Shown: positions 34,554-64,000 of the stretch, piece by piece
Layout: each line of letters opens with the position of its first letter
Position numbering within the stretch: position 1 is the first letter of the stretch
NCBI RefSeq assembly: GCF_021018805.1
Contig: NC_086266.1
Coordinates: 8,804,001-8,868,000, forward strand
DNA: 64,000 nt
From: Prinia subflava
Lineage: Eukaryota > Chordata > Aves > Passeriformes > Cisticolidae
Reading direction: 5' to 3'
Notes under the pieces: generated by a model
Database searches by the model: none
What the model was told of the DNA's origin: nothing
The model's input: the letters and a program-made list of their open reading frames with translations, nothing else
Made by a program: the position numbers and the translations under genes

Positions 34554-36947
34554 CTCTTGCAGTTCCTCACTGGGTTGTAGGTGCTCTGGGATGGTTGTTT
34601 CATACATCTTGCAAAGATGAACACTAGATTAGTTTGCAAGGCAGCCTGCATGGCCATCTCTCCTGCCAGCCCTGGCCTCTTAGTGGGTGAGCAGCCCTCT
34701 GAGGAACTCCACAGAAGGCATGTGTCCTAAACTGACCTGTGCCTGCGTGGCCTGTGGAGCAAGGGAAAGGCTGGGCTTTGAAGTGTGCTTGTGTTAGAAG
34801 GTTCTGCCAGCGAGACTCCTCCTGAACCATCACCCCTGGAAAGACCTCTGTTTGAGGGAGTTGGGAAGGGCTCCCCTGACCAGACCTGTGTGCTCAGCAT
34901 TACAATGCTCTCTGACCAGCTCACACTCTCCCTGCCTCCAGCAGGTTTGCAGTTTTTAACCTCTTCTGTGCTTCTTTTTATTCCAAATCAGCAGGGTTTA
35001 TGCTAGTGTAGGCTGAGGCTCTTGCTCTTCCTGCTGCTGATGGAAAAGTTTTGCTAGAGGAATAGGGGATGGTGCCTGAGCCTTTCTCCCAGCACATCCA
35101 AAATCAATACAGTCTAGCCATAGCTATGCTGCGTGGAAGCAGGCAGCCCATCATCCCCTGCTGGGTTTCCTGTGTGCAGAGTAGCCAGGATCCCTTTTAC
35201 TGCCAAGCTGCTAGTACAGGGCTTCTGGCTGGCTGGGACACCTCTACTCTATTTGTGGCAGTGGTGCTCATGGCCAAGTCACAGGTTCCTGAGTTCTTGT
35301 GCCCTGTGAAGCAGCTCTGAGCTGGCTACTTGGTGTTACCTGTGCAGTCAAAACCAACCTTTTAATGCTCATCTCTGGCTTGTGTCCCATCTCTGACAGC
35401 CTGACACAGAGAGGGGTGGGGACACTAATCTATCCTGCAGGTCAGCCCCCACTCAGGACGGGGCAGTTGGACTGATGAGGATCAGCCACACATGCCATAA
35501 AGTGGTGGAGGACATGGGGTTCCCTTTTGGCTCCCTGGTTCTCCTTCCTAAGACTTCAGTACACTCAGCACATTGAGCAACAGGCCAAGATCCCTCATTT
35601 GCACCCACTGACCGTGCAATGTCCCACAGCTCATCACAGGCCAGCCTGATATCATCTGTGTCCCCCTCCAAGGTTGGTTTACAGCTGTCAGTGAGCAAGC
35701 TCTGAGCAAAGATCCCCTTCCCCTTTTCAACCTTAGATGGGAAAGGTTGATCCCATCTAAGAGCAGCATGCCTTGTTAAAAAAGTGTTAAAACCCCTGAA
35801 ATTGTGGCAGTGACATCAGGCACCAAGCCATATATTCAAGAGACTGAGTCCATCTCTTTCAATGTCACTGTCCACAACTGGAAGGACAGAGGAAAGAACC
35901 TGTGCTCCAGAATCCCTTAACAGCCATCCCCAGGCCCTGAAGTCTCCTTTGATTTCCCTTGGACTATGTGTTGTGGTTTCATTGCCACTCACATGGAAGA
36001 GCAGCAGTGGATAACAGTCTGAAGCTGAACCCAGCTGGGAAGTTTCCTAGTGCTGTGCCTAACCTATGCCCCACGGAGGCAGCAGACTTCCGTAAGAGTG
36101 CTGTCTGTGTGGCATATGGGACTCGCCTACAACTCTAACCTATCTTTCTTGTGGAGGTGGACATGGTCTGGGGGTTTCACAGCCATGGCCTCTGGCGTAG
36201 ATGGACTAACATCCACACCGACCATTGCCTGGCCTTCCAGGTGAGGGGTTCATACCTGCTGTACAGAGGCATGTGGGGAGGTAAGGTGGGCAAGGTGTGG
36301 GTTTGCCTCTACCCACTCCTTTAAGTTACTGCCTTCACCTGGCAAGGGAGGATACAGGATCCCCTTGAACCTGTGTATTTTGGGGTGCCTGTTCCTGTTC
36401 CTGTTAGGCAGGGCAGAACCTGGTTCCACCAATCTTTCTCAGACTCCCTTATGCACTTTAATCTTTCTAGTCTTCTCATAGCTGAGCCCTGAGGGTGGGC
36501 AGATCTCGGCCACACCTAACACAGCTGTGAAAGGCTCTGGCACTCCCTGCACCAGAAGCCTGGATGGTGGGAGCTCTGTTTGGGGGGGCCACATCCTCTC
36601 TAGGAAACATAGAAGATGTGGTTTCTGTCAGGTGGATGTCACACCCTGAGCTCTTTCTAAGGTGGTGATGGACAGCGGCTGAACTTCTCTTGAGCTGGCA
36701 GGGTGACACTGCCCATGCAGCCTGTGGTGCACCCTGGGCTGGCTGTGTGTGAGTGCAGGAGTGGCTGCCAGGCAAAAATCAGCCACTTCACTGTGGATAG
36801 GGCTGGCCTCAGGGCCAGATGTTTTTCTCTGTGTGTGCCTTTGTTTTCTGATGTCCAGGTTGGTTTGGCCACAAACCAGGTGCTCTCTTGGAGCAGCAGC
36901 TCTTCTGTACATGTGGCTGTAGGGAAGATCACACTATGAAAAGCCAG
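34554..36947 (+). other. Downstream of PHKA1: probable long 3' UTR or intergenic DNA
   Basis: No AATAAA near the PHKA1 stop was found. The first strong signals on the plus strand are about 3 kb away (37595 and 37628), so most of this stretch may be 3' UTR. No other gene is recognised; the short open frames on both strands lack any family match. Confidence 0.4.
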
Positions 36948-37261
36948 TGTCCATAAAGGAGACAGAAGAGCCCTGCAACTTTATTCAAGTAAAGGGAGAG
37001 AGTCCACTGGGACATCAGCCCCACGGGATTTTCTCTCTCAAGGTTTCAGAGGGTGCGGCCTCCTTTTATCTTAAACTCCTTGCTGCATCTTGCCCTCTTC
37101 CTTACCCCATTGGCCGAGATGCTGAGAAGGTACAAGCTTCCTGAATTACCTACCACATATTCTCCCCTCGAGCCTGTAATTTTCCCTGAAAGTTCCGAAA
37201 CTCAGTCTTGTATGGACCCATTTGGCTGTTTCAGGAGTCAGACTGTCTGGGTTCTGTAACA
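36948..37261 (-). mobile_element. Solo retroviral-type LTR (antisense)
   Basis: Read on the minus strand, the element starts TGTTACAGAACC, has a TATA-like AAGATAAAAGG, a polyadenylation signal in CTTGAATAAAGTTGCAGGGC and ends TTATGGACA. The 314-bp length, TG...CA ends and order of signals are those of a solo LTR of an endogenous retrovirus. No target-site duplication is obvious, so the ends may be off by a few bases. It lies in the possible PHKA1 3' UTR, just upstream of the HDAC8 CpG island. No viral genes accompany it. Confidence 0.7.
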
Positions 37262-37594
37262 AACCTGTGGCTTGAAGTGAATCAAAACATTAAGACCCAT
37301 TTCTCAGACTTTGACACCCGTACCCTCACCCATGGAATTGTTTGTAAAGACATTAGCACACATCTTTCCTGTCATGGCTAATCCCTCCCTGTGTGACCCC
37401 TGCTCCCGTCCGGGGAGCCTTGAAGGGCCCGAGCCCGTGCCCAGCGCCTCCTTCTGACCCGAGAGACCCGGCGGGAGCTGCCGAGGGTCGAGGAGACACG
37501 GGCACCTCCTGAGGTGCGGCTCCTTGAGCAGGGCGGGTGCCGCGTGGGGGTCTTGCATGCAGGCCACGGGCCTTTTTAAATTACATTTTTGGAG

Positions 37595-37633
37595 AATAAA
37601 CACCACCCCGAGCTGCGTGGGGGACCCAATAAA
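37595..37633 (+). terminator. Two polyadenylation signals between PHKA1 and HDAC8
   Basis: AATAAA at 37595-37600 and 37628-37633 on the plus strand, the second followed by TTGTCT. They are the best candidates for the end of the PHKA1 transcript and lie only about 170-210 bases before the HDAC8 start codon. Confidence 0.45.
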
Positions 37634-37801
37634 ATTGTCTAACACTAGTTTAGCTGCCTGTTCTTAACACGGCCGGGCTGGGGGAACGATACTAGCGGGG
37701 CGGGCCTACAGCTCCCGGCACGCCGCGGGGCCGGAACTGCCGGTCCTGGCGCGCTCTGAGCAGTGGCGCTGCGGGTGCTGGTCCCGGCTGTGCCGGCCCC
37801 G

Positions 37802-52670
<14,869 letters not shown>

Positions 52671-53170
52671 CAGAAAAGGAAGGCTCAGGCAAGAGCATTT
52701 CCTATGGGGAAGACGGCATATTTACGTGAACGACTGGTGAAATTCGTGGCTGCAGGGAAACTTTTGAAGAAAGTACTGTTGGTCGGTTAATTTTTTTTCT
52801 CTTTAAAGAAGAAAAGCTGCTGCTGCGCTGTGGCTCTCCCCAGGCAGGAGTGTGGGCCCGCCATCCACAACCTTCCAGTGCTGGCAGAGCCTCCCTTGCT
52901 CCTTTCTCTTTCCTTTTCTAACACCACAGTTTGTTCTTACAACTGCTTTTAAATGTATTTTAAGAGAGGGGCTGCTCAGAGCTGTGAGTCCTCCTCCCCT
53001 AGAGCCCAGTGCAATGTTACCTACCTGGCAGGGCCACAGCCTCAGAGCTGCCCACTCGGGAAAGTAGAGCCTCAGGGCCACCCTGGGGTACCACAGAATT
53101 GTGTCTCTTACCCATAGAAAGGCACATAACTGGGATTTAACTGGGATTTTTAACTGGGATTTTTTAAAAA

Positions 53171-53176
53171 AATAAA
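53171..53176 (+). terminator. Candidate HDAC8 polyadenylation signal
   Basis: AATAAA 500 bases after the HDAC8 stop codon, within an A-rich stretch (ttttttaaaaaaataaaata). The 3' UTR would be about 0.5 kb. Confidence 0.55.
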
Positions 53177-53179
53177 ATA

Positions 53180-54263
53180 CTTGAAATACTCCTCCAGCCC
53201 TTTCCTTTCTTTTCCATGCACCCTGCCTTTCCAGTGCTCTCCTCCACAGTACCCCCCCACCACTGCATTTGTGAGCTCCTGAAATCCTGCACAGAGGGGC
53301 CAGACCCTGGAGAGCCTCTCAAGAGTGTCAAGGGAGAAGCAGGCCATTGTGGCAGCTCCTGTCCTGGGAGATCTTGGATGAACTTCGAGATGCTCTGGTG
53401 CCCCATGAGAGCTGCCACCAGGTGTCTCAGGAAGGGAACAGTATACAGGTGTCTGGGTCAGATCTCTCCCAGTGCCAAAGGCCATGGAGCCTGGCCTCTG
53501 CTGCCCTTGTCCCCTCATTCTCCTGGCCCATGGAGTTTTTACTGTGGTGGGTTTTTAAAGATGTCCGGTCACTATGGGGAAGCATATTTCCTGTGGCTTT
53601 AATTAGATTATGCTGGAAGAAACAGGAAGACAGAGGGGCTCCCAGCCTGGCCTTGGCTTTGTTTTGCTCTGTTGTTTTTCACAGCTGATTAAAACAACAG
53701 GAAATCGGATGGAGAGATAGGTCAGCAGGATGTGACTCCCATGATTACTGAACCCTTGGCTGCTTCCATGTACCCCTGACACCTGGTGTGGTCTGGTGTG
53801 TGGTGTGGAGAGACCAGTCTTGTGTGGTGACCACTGCCAGGAGGCTGGTGCTGCCACTGCCTTAGCAAAGGATCCCAGTGCCTGGGGGAGATGTCAGGCT
53901 TGGGGACTGCCCATTCAGGGAAAAAGGTGAGGAATGAGAGAGCGGAGAAGCTGGCCAGCTGCTGCCTCTGACCCATCTCACCGCCCCATGTGCTCTCTCC
54001 CCACTAGAAGCAAACTGCCCTGTGAGCTGTTTCAGGAAAGCAACTGGGAAAATAATAGGAAATCCCCCAAGTGTCAAGTGTTGTGGCTTTAGGTGAGGTG
54101 CCTCTTGGGTGGAAATCCCCACATCCCCCATCCAGAGTGGGATGCCTGCCTTGCCATGCAGGCGCCAGGGTAAACCGGGGCGACGCTCCAGTTCCCTCCC
54201 TGGCTGGACCCCACCCGCCCGGGGCAAGCCCGCGCCCCTCTGAGAGTTGCCGTGTCCTCGTAG
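53180..54263. other. Intergenic region between HDAC8 and the CITED1 remnant
   Basis: No gene recognised. The GC and CpG content rise from about 54170 toward the remnant. Confidence 0.5.
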
Positions 54264-54664
54264 ATGCCGGAGATGAGCTGTTTACAGTCCCGCCCCGGAG
54301 CACGGTGGACCTCACGGTGGTGGCGATCCTGTGCTGCTAACCCTTCGGGGCCGAGGAGGTGCCTGCGGTGGGGACTGCGCCTGCTCCCCGCCTCCGTGAC
54401 CCCCCCAGGCGGGTCCCAACCTCCTGGCCGGCCTGTGCCTGCAGAAGCTCCACAGACCCCGGTTCGCCGCTCGCCTGGGGCTTAGGACACAGCTGTGCGG
54501 CTCGGGGAGCCGCTCGCCCCGGCCTCATCGACTCGGAGCTGGCGGACAGGGTGCTCAGGGCGCTGGTGGTGGAGCTTGGCCTCAACAGGGCGGATGACCT
54601 GCCGGAGCTCTGGCTCGGTCACCACGAACTCGACTCCCCGTCGGACTTGCCGGTTAGCTACTGA
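54264..54664 (+). pseudogene. CITED1: CITED1-like gene, disrupted
   Basis: CITED proteins are small nuclear cofactors that bind the CH1 domain of CBP/p300 through an acidic C-terminal region. Here 54521-54664 encodes LIDSELADRVLRALVVELGL and then DLPELWLGHHELD, a clear match to the family CBP-binding segment (ELPELWLGQNEFD in other members). Upstream, in a different frame, 54418-54450 encodes NLLAGLCLQKL, matching the LLASMHLQKL block of CITED1, and near 54319 VAIL matches the VAILHYPG block but is followed two codons on by TAA at 54338. At least two frame changes, one next to a run of seven C at 54400-54406, separate the blocks. The C-terminal tail is also altered. Location between HDAC8 and RPS4X is exactly that of human CITED1. 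It could instead be a functional gene with assembly errors in a GC-rich tract or an unrecognised intron (the C run ends in a CAG acceptor-like site). Confidence 0.6.
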
Positions 54665-55135
54665 GGCCGGAGTGCGGCTGAGCTGGGGGGCTCCTACCTC
54701 ACCCCTGCGGTGAGCAGCGCCCCAGCTGCCCCAGGTACCGGCTCTGCGGTCGCAGGGCACGCTCCGAACCCAGCCGAGTGTGGGAAGGGGCGGGAGAAGG
54801 AGCTGGGACTGCGCTGCCTGCCCCAAAACGTGCAGGTGTCCCGGTGGGGCCGTCAGGCGAGGGTCTGAAGCTGCCGTGTAGTAAAATGTGGAAGGATCAT
54901 TGTTCTGTGGGCTGTGCCTCTTGTCCATTTCGGCGAAGGACATTGTGTGAATCAGCCCTTGGCGCCCCACAGCTCCAGTGCGTCTTCTCGACTTATGTTA
55001 CCATCCTGTTGCTGAAAATTATACAGCTTCCCTAGCAACTTTTCTAACTAACATTTCTAATTAATTGTTTTAATCAAACATGAACAGTATAATTTTCCAC
55101 CGTAGCGCTTAGCAAGGTTTGTCATAAGCTGCTAT
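54665..55135. other. Flank of the CITED1 remnant
   Basis: GC-rich at first (to about 54860), then AT-rich. No gene or repeat recognised. Confidence 0.4.
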
Positions 55136-55618
55136 TGTGGGGACACAGGTTGGGAAAATTACTAAAACATTCAAGTTTTGCTAAACCAACGTTGATATGC
55201 TTCACTGGACTAAGCACGGGAGAGATCTATAGCTGAAACTGGACACACGGAATGCAGAATTTATAGACTACAAGAACATTTTGCAGAACCCAGAGATAAA
55301 GAAACGAACAAAGACAATTCAGCAATTGTCTTATCTGGGAAAAAGATTATAACAAGACTGGAAATTTAGACTAATTAGCATGAGAAACGAGAAATCTATA
55401 ACCAGTAGAAGATAAAATACTAATTAATGAAGAGAACTATGTATTTTACAGCCAATGAACATTAATGTCTATGCTAAAGTGTATAAATAATGAAAAGTTT
55501 TGAAAGTGTGCACGTATCATAGGTGGAGCTCCCCCAATGCACTTAGCACTGTGAATAAGGTAATGCTGCTCTCTAATCTAAACACAGAGTTTCATTTATC
55601 CCGACGTTTTTGGTGACA
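55136..55618 (+). mobile_element. Putative solo LTR (sense)
   Basis: AT-rich block with sharp contrast to its surroundings. It begins TGTGGGGACACAGG, has a TATA box in GTGTATAAATAATG (about 55480), a likely polyadenylation signal in GTGAATAAGG (about 55551) and ends near CCCGACGTTTTTGGTGACA. The order TATA, AATAAG-type signal, then a U5-like end is that of a retroviral LTR of about 480 bp. No target-site duplication was found and the family is not identified. Confidence 0.5.
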
Positions 55619-56080
55619 TGACACCCTGGGGAATGGAACCTCTGTCCCAGCCACACCCTGCTACGGGAGCGCTGCTGTGGGGACGTGCTAGGTGTGAGGC
55701 TGTTGCACTCACTGGGCTGCCTGGCAGGGTGTGGGGGGTCTGGGACCGTCCCGGGGACTCCGGAGCCTTGTGGGGACATGTTGGCCTCCCTGGGGAGGGC
55801 AGCTGGGACCACTTAAGCCCCGAACTGCCTTCAGAAGTGGGCGCTAAGGCCCGGCGTTAGATTTGGGGGCTGCGTGGGGTCCCGGCTCTACCCCGGGAGG
55901 GGCCGTGGCAGGAAGAAGGCACAGGTGTGGGAGCACAGATGTGGGCAGGGAGAGGTCCTGGCACAGCTGTTACTCCTGGCTCATCTCCCGATACTCACTG
56001 GGTCTCCCAAACCGCGGGGCCAGAACATGGCGGGCTGTCCCATGCCATCAGCGATGATCAGCTGATGACTACGGCCACAG
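55619..56080. other. Intergenic region upstream of RPS4X
   Basis: No gene or repeat recognised; CpG content increases toward the RPS4X promoter. Confidence 0.4.
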
Positions 56081-56084
56081 TGCC

Positions 56085-60210
<4,126 letters not shown>

Positions 60211-60249
60211 AGTCCAGCTCAGGCTGCCTCTGCTGCTGTCAGTGTGTTA

Positions 60250-60255
60250 ATTAAA
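60250..60255 (+). terminator. RPS4X polyadenylation signal
   Basis: ATTAAA 40 bases after the RPS4X stop, in gtgttaattaaatcg. A very short 3' UTR is normal for ribosomal protein genes. Confidence 0.65.
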
Positions 60256-60269
60256 TCGTTTACTACATG

Positions 60270-61720
60270 GCTCTGACTGGCTGGGGAGTGTCCTGGGGCT
60301 AGGGTGGGGAGCCTTACTGCCAGTGCCAGGCCCTGCTCATCAGAAGGTCTTGCTTCTCTGGGGAAACTCCCATCAATCTGAGCAACTACCACAGTCATAT
60401 TCCAGAAAAGCAAGGAGGAAGGGTGGGAGAGCCTTCAGACTGCTCCGTCCCTGGGAAGGTGTTGGCACAAATGCTCCTGGATGTGCAGGAGAAGCAGGGA
60501 TGTGGGGACAGCTAGCCGGGTTCTCCTGTAGCCAGTGGCACCAGGTCAGCTTGAGGGGTTACCCCAGCTGTGTTGGCTTCAAGAGTATGGGCACTCAAGG
60601 GTCCAAGCCTGGCTGGTGGGCATGCACTGGGGACATCGCTCAAGGGCTACTCTTCCATGTCTTTTGTGTTGGAGGTGGAGGGTCCAAGTGATTAACACTG
60701 ACAGCCTGGACTAAGCGGGAGTGGAATAGACTACTGGGGACACTGAGCCCCAGCCTGGCAGTGTGCTAATGCCCTGGAGGAGCCAGGGAGCTGGGCACTA
60801 GTTGTGGCTTTAGGGATGGCCCTGGAGGACAACGTGGGCAGGTGTGGGCAGTGTGCCCAGTTAACAGGGCCAGCTGCACAACTGGGCTGTGCCAGCAAGG
60901 GTGCAGGAGGCACTGTAGGGAGGGGAGGCTGTGCCTGGGCATGATGTGCAGGCTGGGTCCACCAGGTCCAGGCAGGTGTGGGCACCGTGGAGCAATGCCA
61001 GTGGAGGAGCTGGAGTGATTGAGGCATAGAAGAGGCTGAAGGCACAACCCTCTGTTAGGCCTGGGGAAGAGGAGCCCAGGGGGCTCTCCCACTCTGCCTG
61101 CCTGCGTCGGCCTTGCGAGCACCTGTCTTCCAAGATGGATGGGGCACAGATGTGCCCAATTGGCAAATTGGCTGTCCATGGTGAAATGTAGTTGAGCCTC
61201 ATGAAATGTCTGCAGCCTGTATTCTGACAACATTGTGCTCTCAGAAAAGCTGAATGCCTGTGGCACTGCTCATGCTCCCAATCCCTTGAGTGTCACTGTG
61301 CTGCTCCCTCTGGATGCTGTGCAGGCTCAGAGCAGCAGCATCCCCAGGGACTTACATGGTGCTTGTAGTGGGCACTGGTGCTTGGGCTGTCCTGTGATGC
61401 ACAGACGTGAGCAGCTGGGAAGCTAAATTCCCCACATTTTCATGCACAGGGCCAAAAGCAAAAAAACCACTTGGTTTTTATGTTGTGAAAAAGCTCCAGA
61501 AAATTGTAAATTTAAGTATTTGGGAAAGTAAACCCCTATTTTTATACTAAGAAAAGATCTCCAAAATGGCAATGAAACCAACAGTTGGGAAGATTGGGGG
61601 TGAATTATTTGCAGTTTGAGGGTGTGTGTTGCCATGGATTATCCAGTGTGGGTCAGTTAGCCAGACCAGGTTGCTTCGTGTGGGTTATCCCAAATGAATT
61701 GTCTGCTGAGCATTATGGCG
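60270..61720. other. Region downstream of RPS4X
   Basis: No gene, RNA or known repeat recognised. In human the next genes in this direction are PIN4 and ERCC6L; neither protein is encoded here. Confidence 0.45.
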
Positions 61721-62240
61721 AGTTGCTCTCGTGTATGTCATCTCGTCACCTCCCGCTCTGTCTCCGCCGCGTGGCCCCGCGGGGCTCCCCGGGCCGGGAC
61801 CCCGCCGAGGCGCTGGCGGGCGCCACCGTCCGGTCAGTAGCTGCTCCTGCAGCCAAAAGAGCCGCGAATGCGCGTTGACCGAAAAAGGGTCTCTTCCTCC
61901 TGCTGCCACCTCCTGGCCAAAATGCCGAACTGCAGGCAAGCAGCTGAACCCGCGTGTGCGGGGCCGCGGTGGGCGCCACCTCCCGATAAGGACACGCCGC
62001 TGCCGTCCCACAGACACGATGTCGGCGGTGCTCGGAGTGCAAAGCGCGGAACTGCGGCGCCGGTACCGCTGACGCACTGCTGCTGCCACTGCCGCCCCGT
62101 GCTTGAGTGCCCCTCGAGGCCGCCGCCGGACCTGGTGCCTGAGTGGGTGTTCAGGAGTGGCGTGGCAGAGCACCAAGCACTGGGTGCGGGACCCAGTGGT
62201 GGCAGCGGCGGATGAGGGATGAGGTCGAGGCAGCGGTGAG
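61720..62240. promoter_or_regulatory. Unassigned CpG-rich island
   Basis: About 500 bp of CpG-dense sequence with several GCGC and CCGCCG clusters, flanked on both sides by CpG-poor DNA. A short plus-strand frame starts at the ATG at about 62021 (MSAVLGVQSAELRRR) and stops after 17 codons, and a 232-codon frame covers most of it on the minus strand, but neither resembles a known protein. It may be the promoter of a gene that continues to the right, or an orphan island. Confidence 0.5.
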
Positions 62241-62758
62241 ATGACAGAGAACCTCAGTGGGTGTGGAAGCGCTGCCTCGGGGCCGCCTGGGATGGTGGGG
62301 AAGAAGTTGCAGCCCACCCGCTGTGGCTCCTGGCCCAAGTGGAGGCAGCCACATTCCTGAGCAGGAGCTGGGCACTTCTCCACCAGCTCTGCCAGAGTGC
62401 CCCTGAGCCTCTAGCAACCCTGTTTGCCCTATGCCGCTGCCCCAGCATTGTCCCTGAAACCTGCCCTGTGTCCACTGGCCGCCCCCAGCCCTGTCGCGAC
62501 AGTAGCAGGTTGCCTCTTGAGCTGTCCCCAGAAGCCCTGCAGAAGGAGGGATTCGTGCAAGGTATCTACAGTAATAACAGTCACTGCTGCTTCTTTTCCT
62601 TTGCCAGAGGCCTCACTGAGCGTCCAAGAGTTCATTCTTCCCTAAAGCAGCCCCAGGCTATGCCAGTGACCCGCACCCACCTGGGACTTGCATGGGTCGT
62701 TAGTGTCACCGAAACTGCGGGAAAAACAAAAACAACTCTACAACTACAACATTTTTAG

Positions 62759-63420
62759 TGTCAGAGAATCAAGGCATTACTTTATTCTGGCCAGGATGTT
62801 GTTCTGGCCAGGATGTGCAGCAGAAAACATTTCATCCACACATTGCCTGGGTTGCACAGAGAAAATCATTCCATGACACAGTTCTCTACTAGACTTTTCA
62901 TGTATTTTATACAGTCAAAACCCACAGAAATTCATTGTTTCAATGCTCATTATCCCCAAGTCGCGCATTTCTTAGTATTTGGTTTCCTACTGGTTACATA
63001 TTTCTTTGCCTTTGATGCTAATTCTTATCTCTGTTCTCCCAGACCAGGTGTCTCTGACCATTCCAGGGTGATGGCTGGAGTTGATGGTCGTTAATGGTTG
63101 TCTTCTTTTGTGTATCTTCTGCCATGAGCTCGTCTAAAAAATGGCTGCTCTGTCTTTTATTACCCCTGGTGTTGCATCGTCACCCCTGGCGCTTCCCAAA
63201 GCCTGTCAGCCAACTCTTCTTCGCCGTCCATTAGTGGATTCTGCTTTCTCAAAACTTGATTGAAGGTCAGGTGTTGCCATGCCACACCTCCGAGTAACAA
63301 GCCTTCCCTCCTCCCAAATGCCCCATGCAAGGGGCACAGGTACTCACCCTCCTTCTACATGTCCTGACTACCAAGGCTGTCCCTTGGCAACCATAGAGTG
63401 AGGGGGGTGAAGGGAAGGGG
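62759..63420 (-). mobile_element. ERV-type LTR (antisense), 5' limit uncertain
   Basis: On the minus strand the left end carries CCAGAATAAAGTAATGCC followed by TTGATTCTCTGACA, an R-U5-like polyadenylation signal and terminal CA. Plus-strand stretches such as aaacccacagaaattcattg and cattatccccaagtcgcgca match, from memory, antisense LTR sequence seen in songbird genomes. The far end near 63420 is a guess. No viral coding region is evident next to it in the window. Confidence 0.5.
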
Positions 63421-63559
63421 ACTATGGGGAGAACAGAGGACATCCAAACAATGTCGCAATAACATCAGCAAAACTTCTCTTAAGACGCACATAATATTCA
63501 TCCCTTAATTGTGAGAGCCAACCATTGCATTACCCCTCTATAACACTGTTCATTTATTA

Positions 63560-63820
63560 CTCTCTGATCCTTTTGCTGTTTCCCCACCCTAAGTAATATT
63601 TATTACTTCACCTGTCTGGCCCCGTTTTTTCTTGTTCTTCATATCTGTGTTACTCTCTATTGCTCTCATTGTCTCTATCCCAGCATCCTGCTCCCTGTCC
63701 TTCTCCCTTTCACAGTATCCCACTTTCTCACTCCTTGTCCCTCACCTGGTTCCTATATTGGTCTGTTCTTCCTCTTGTTTTTTCTTGTTGCTCTGGCCTG
63801 CTACCTGTTGCTTCTTTTTT
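63560..63820. repeat. Pyrimidine-rich tract
   Basis: The plus strand is strongly biased to C and T (for example ctctattgctctcattgtct and cctgctccctgtccttctcc) and leads directly into the (TTTC)n array. No gene is seen. Confidence 0.5.

Positions 63821-64000
<180 letters not shown>

Noticed and set aside
34554..37384. A further gene between PHKA1 and HDAC8
   Set aside because: No frame resembles a known protein, no splice pairs align, and the region contains a solo LTR; it is better explained as 3' UTR or intergenic DNA.
54482..54970. Minus-strand open frame of 162 codons over the CITED1 remnant
   Set aside because: It overlaps antisense the segment that encodes the conserved CITED C-terminus; it has no known relative.
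61685..62383. Minus-strand open frame of 232 codons
   Set aside because: High GC content makes long chance frames; the product has no recognisable domain and several overlapping frames exist.

Overview
The window is nuclear DNA from a vertebrate, almost certainly a bird. Genes are split into many exons with GT-AG introns, there are CpG islands at gene starts, and the repeats are those of birds: decayed CR1 LINE copies and short retroviral-type solo LTRs. Some LTRs resemble, from memory, ERV LTRs common in songbirds, so a passerine is my best guess. The gene content is the avian counterpart of the conserved mammalian X (chicken 4p, songbird 4A). Genes were recognised by translating both strands, joining exons at splice sites and comparing the products with known vertebrate proteins from memory; no database search was run.

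Layout from left to right. (1) Positions 1-6165, minus strand: the first four coding exons of SHROOM4; the rest of the gene lies beyond the left edge. A CpG island covers the 5' end and a degenerate CTCAG-rich repeat follows it. (2) Positions 9183-10762, plus: BMP15, two exons, intact, head to head with SHROOM4. (3) About 4 kb with no gene seen, then a TG-rich tract and a 20-bp minisatellite (21 copies in perfect register) that abuts the next CpG island. (4) Positions 16228-34553, plus: complete PHKA1, 33 coding exons, about 1242 residues. (5) Positions 37802-52670, plus: complete HDAC8, 11 coding exons, about 368 residues; its introns hold two antisense solo LTRs and one antisense CR1. (6) Around 54264-54664, plus: a broken CITED1-like gene. 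(7) Positions 56287-60210, plus: complete RPS4X, 7 exons, 263 residues. (8) A CpG-rich island without a recognisable gene at 61720-62240, another antisense LTR, and a (TTTC)n microsatellite that runs off the right edge.

PHKA1, HDAC8, CITED1 and RPS4X are neighbours in the same order in human Xq13.1, and BMP15 and SHROOM4 are neighbours in human Xp11.22. The window therefore joins two blocks that are far apart in human. These are ordinary housekeeping, metabolic and developmental genes, not a functional gene cluster: cytoskeletal scaffold, oocyte growth factor, glycogenolysis regulator, lysine deacetylase, transcription cofactor remnant and ribosomal protein. I found no undescribed multi-gene system. 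The points most worth checking are the CITED1 remnant, the block junction next to the minisatellite, the GC-AG intron in HDAC8, a possible cassette exon in PHKA1, and the unassigned CpG island.
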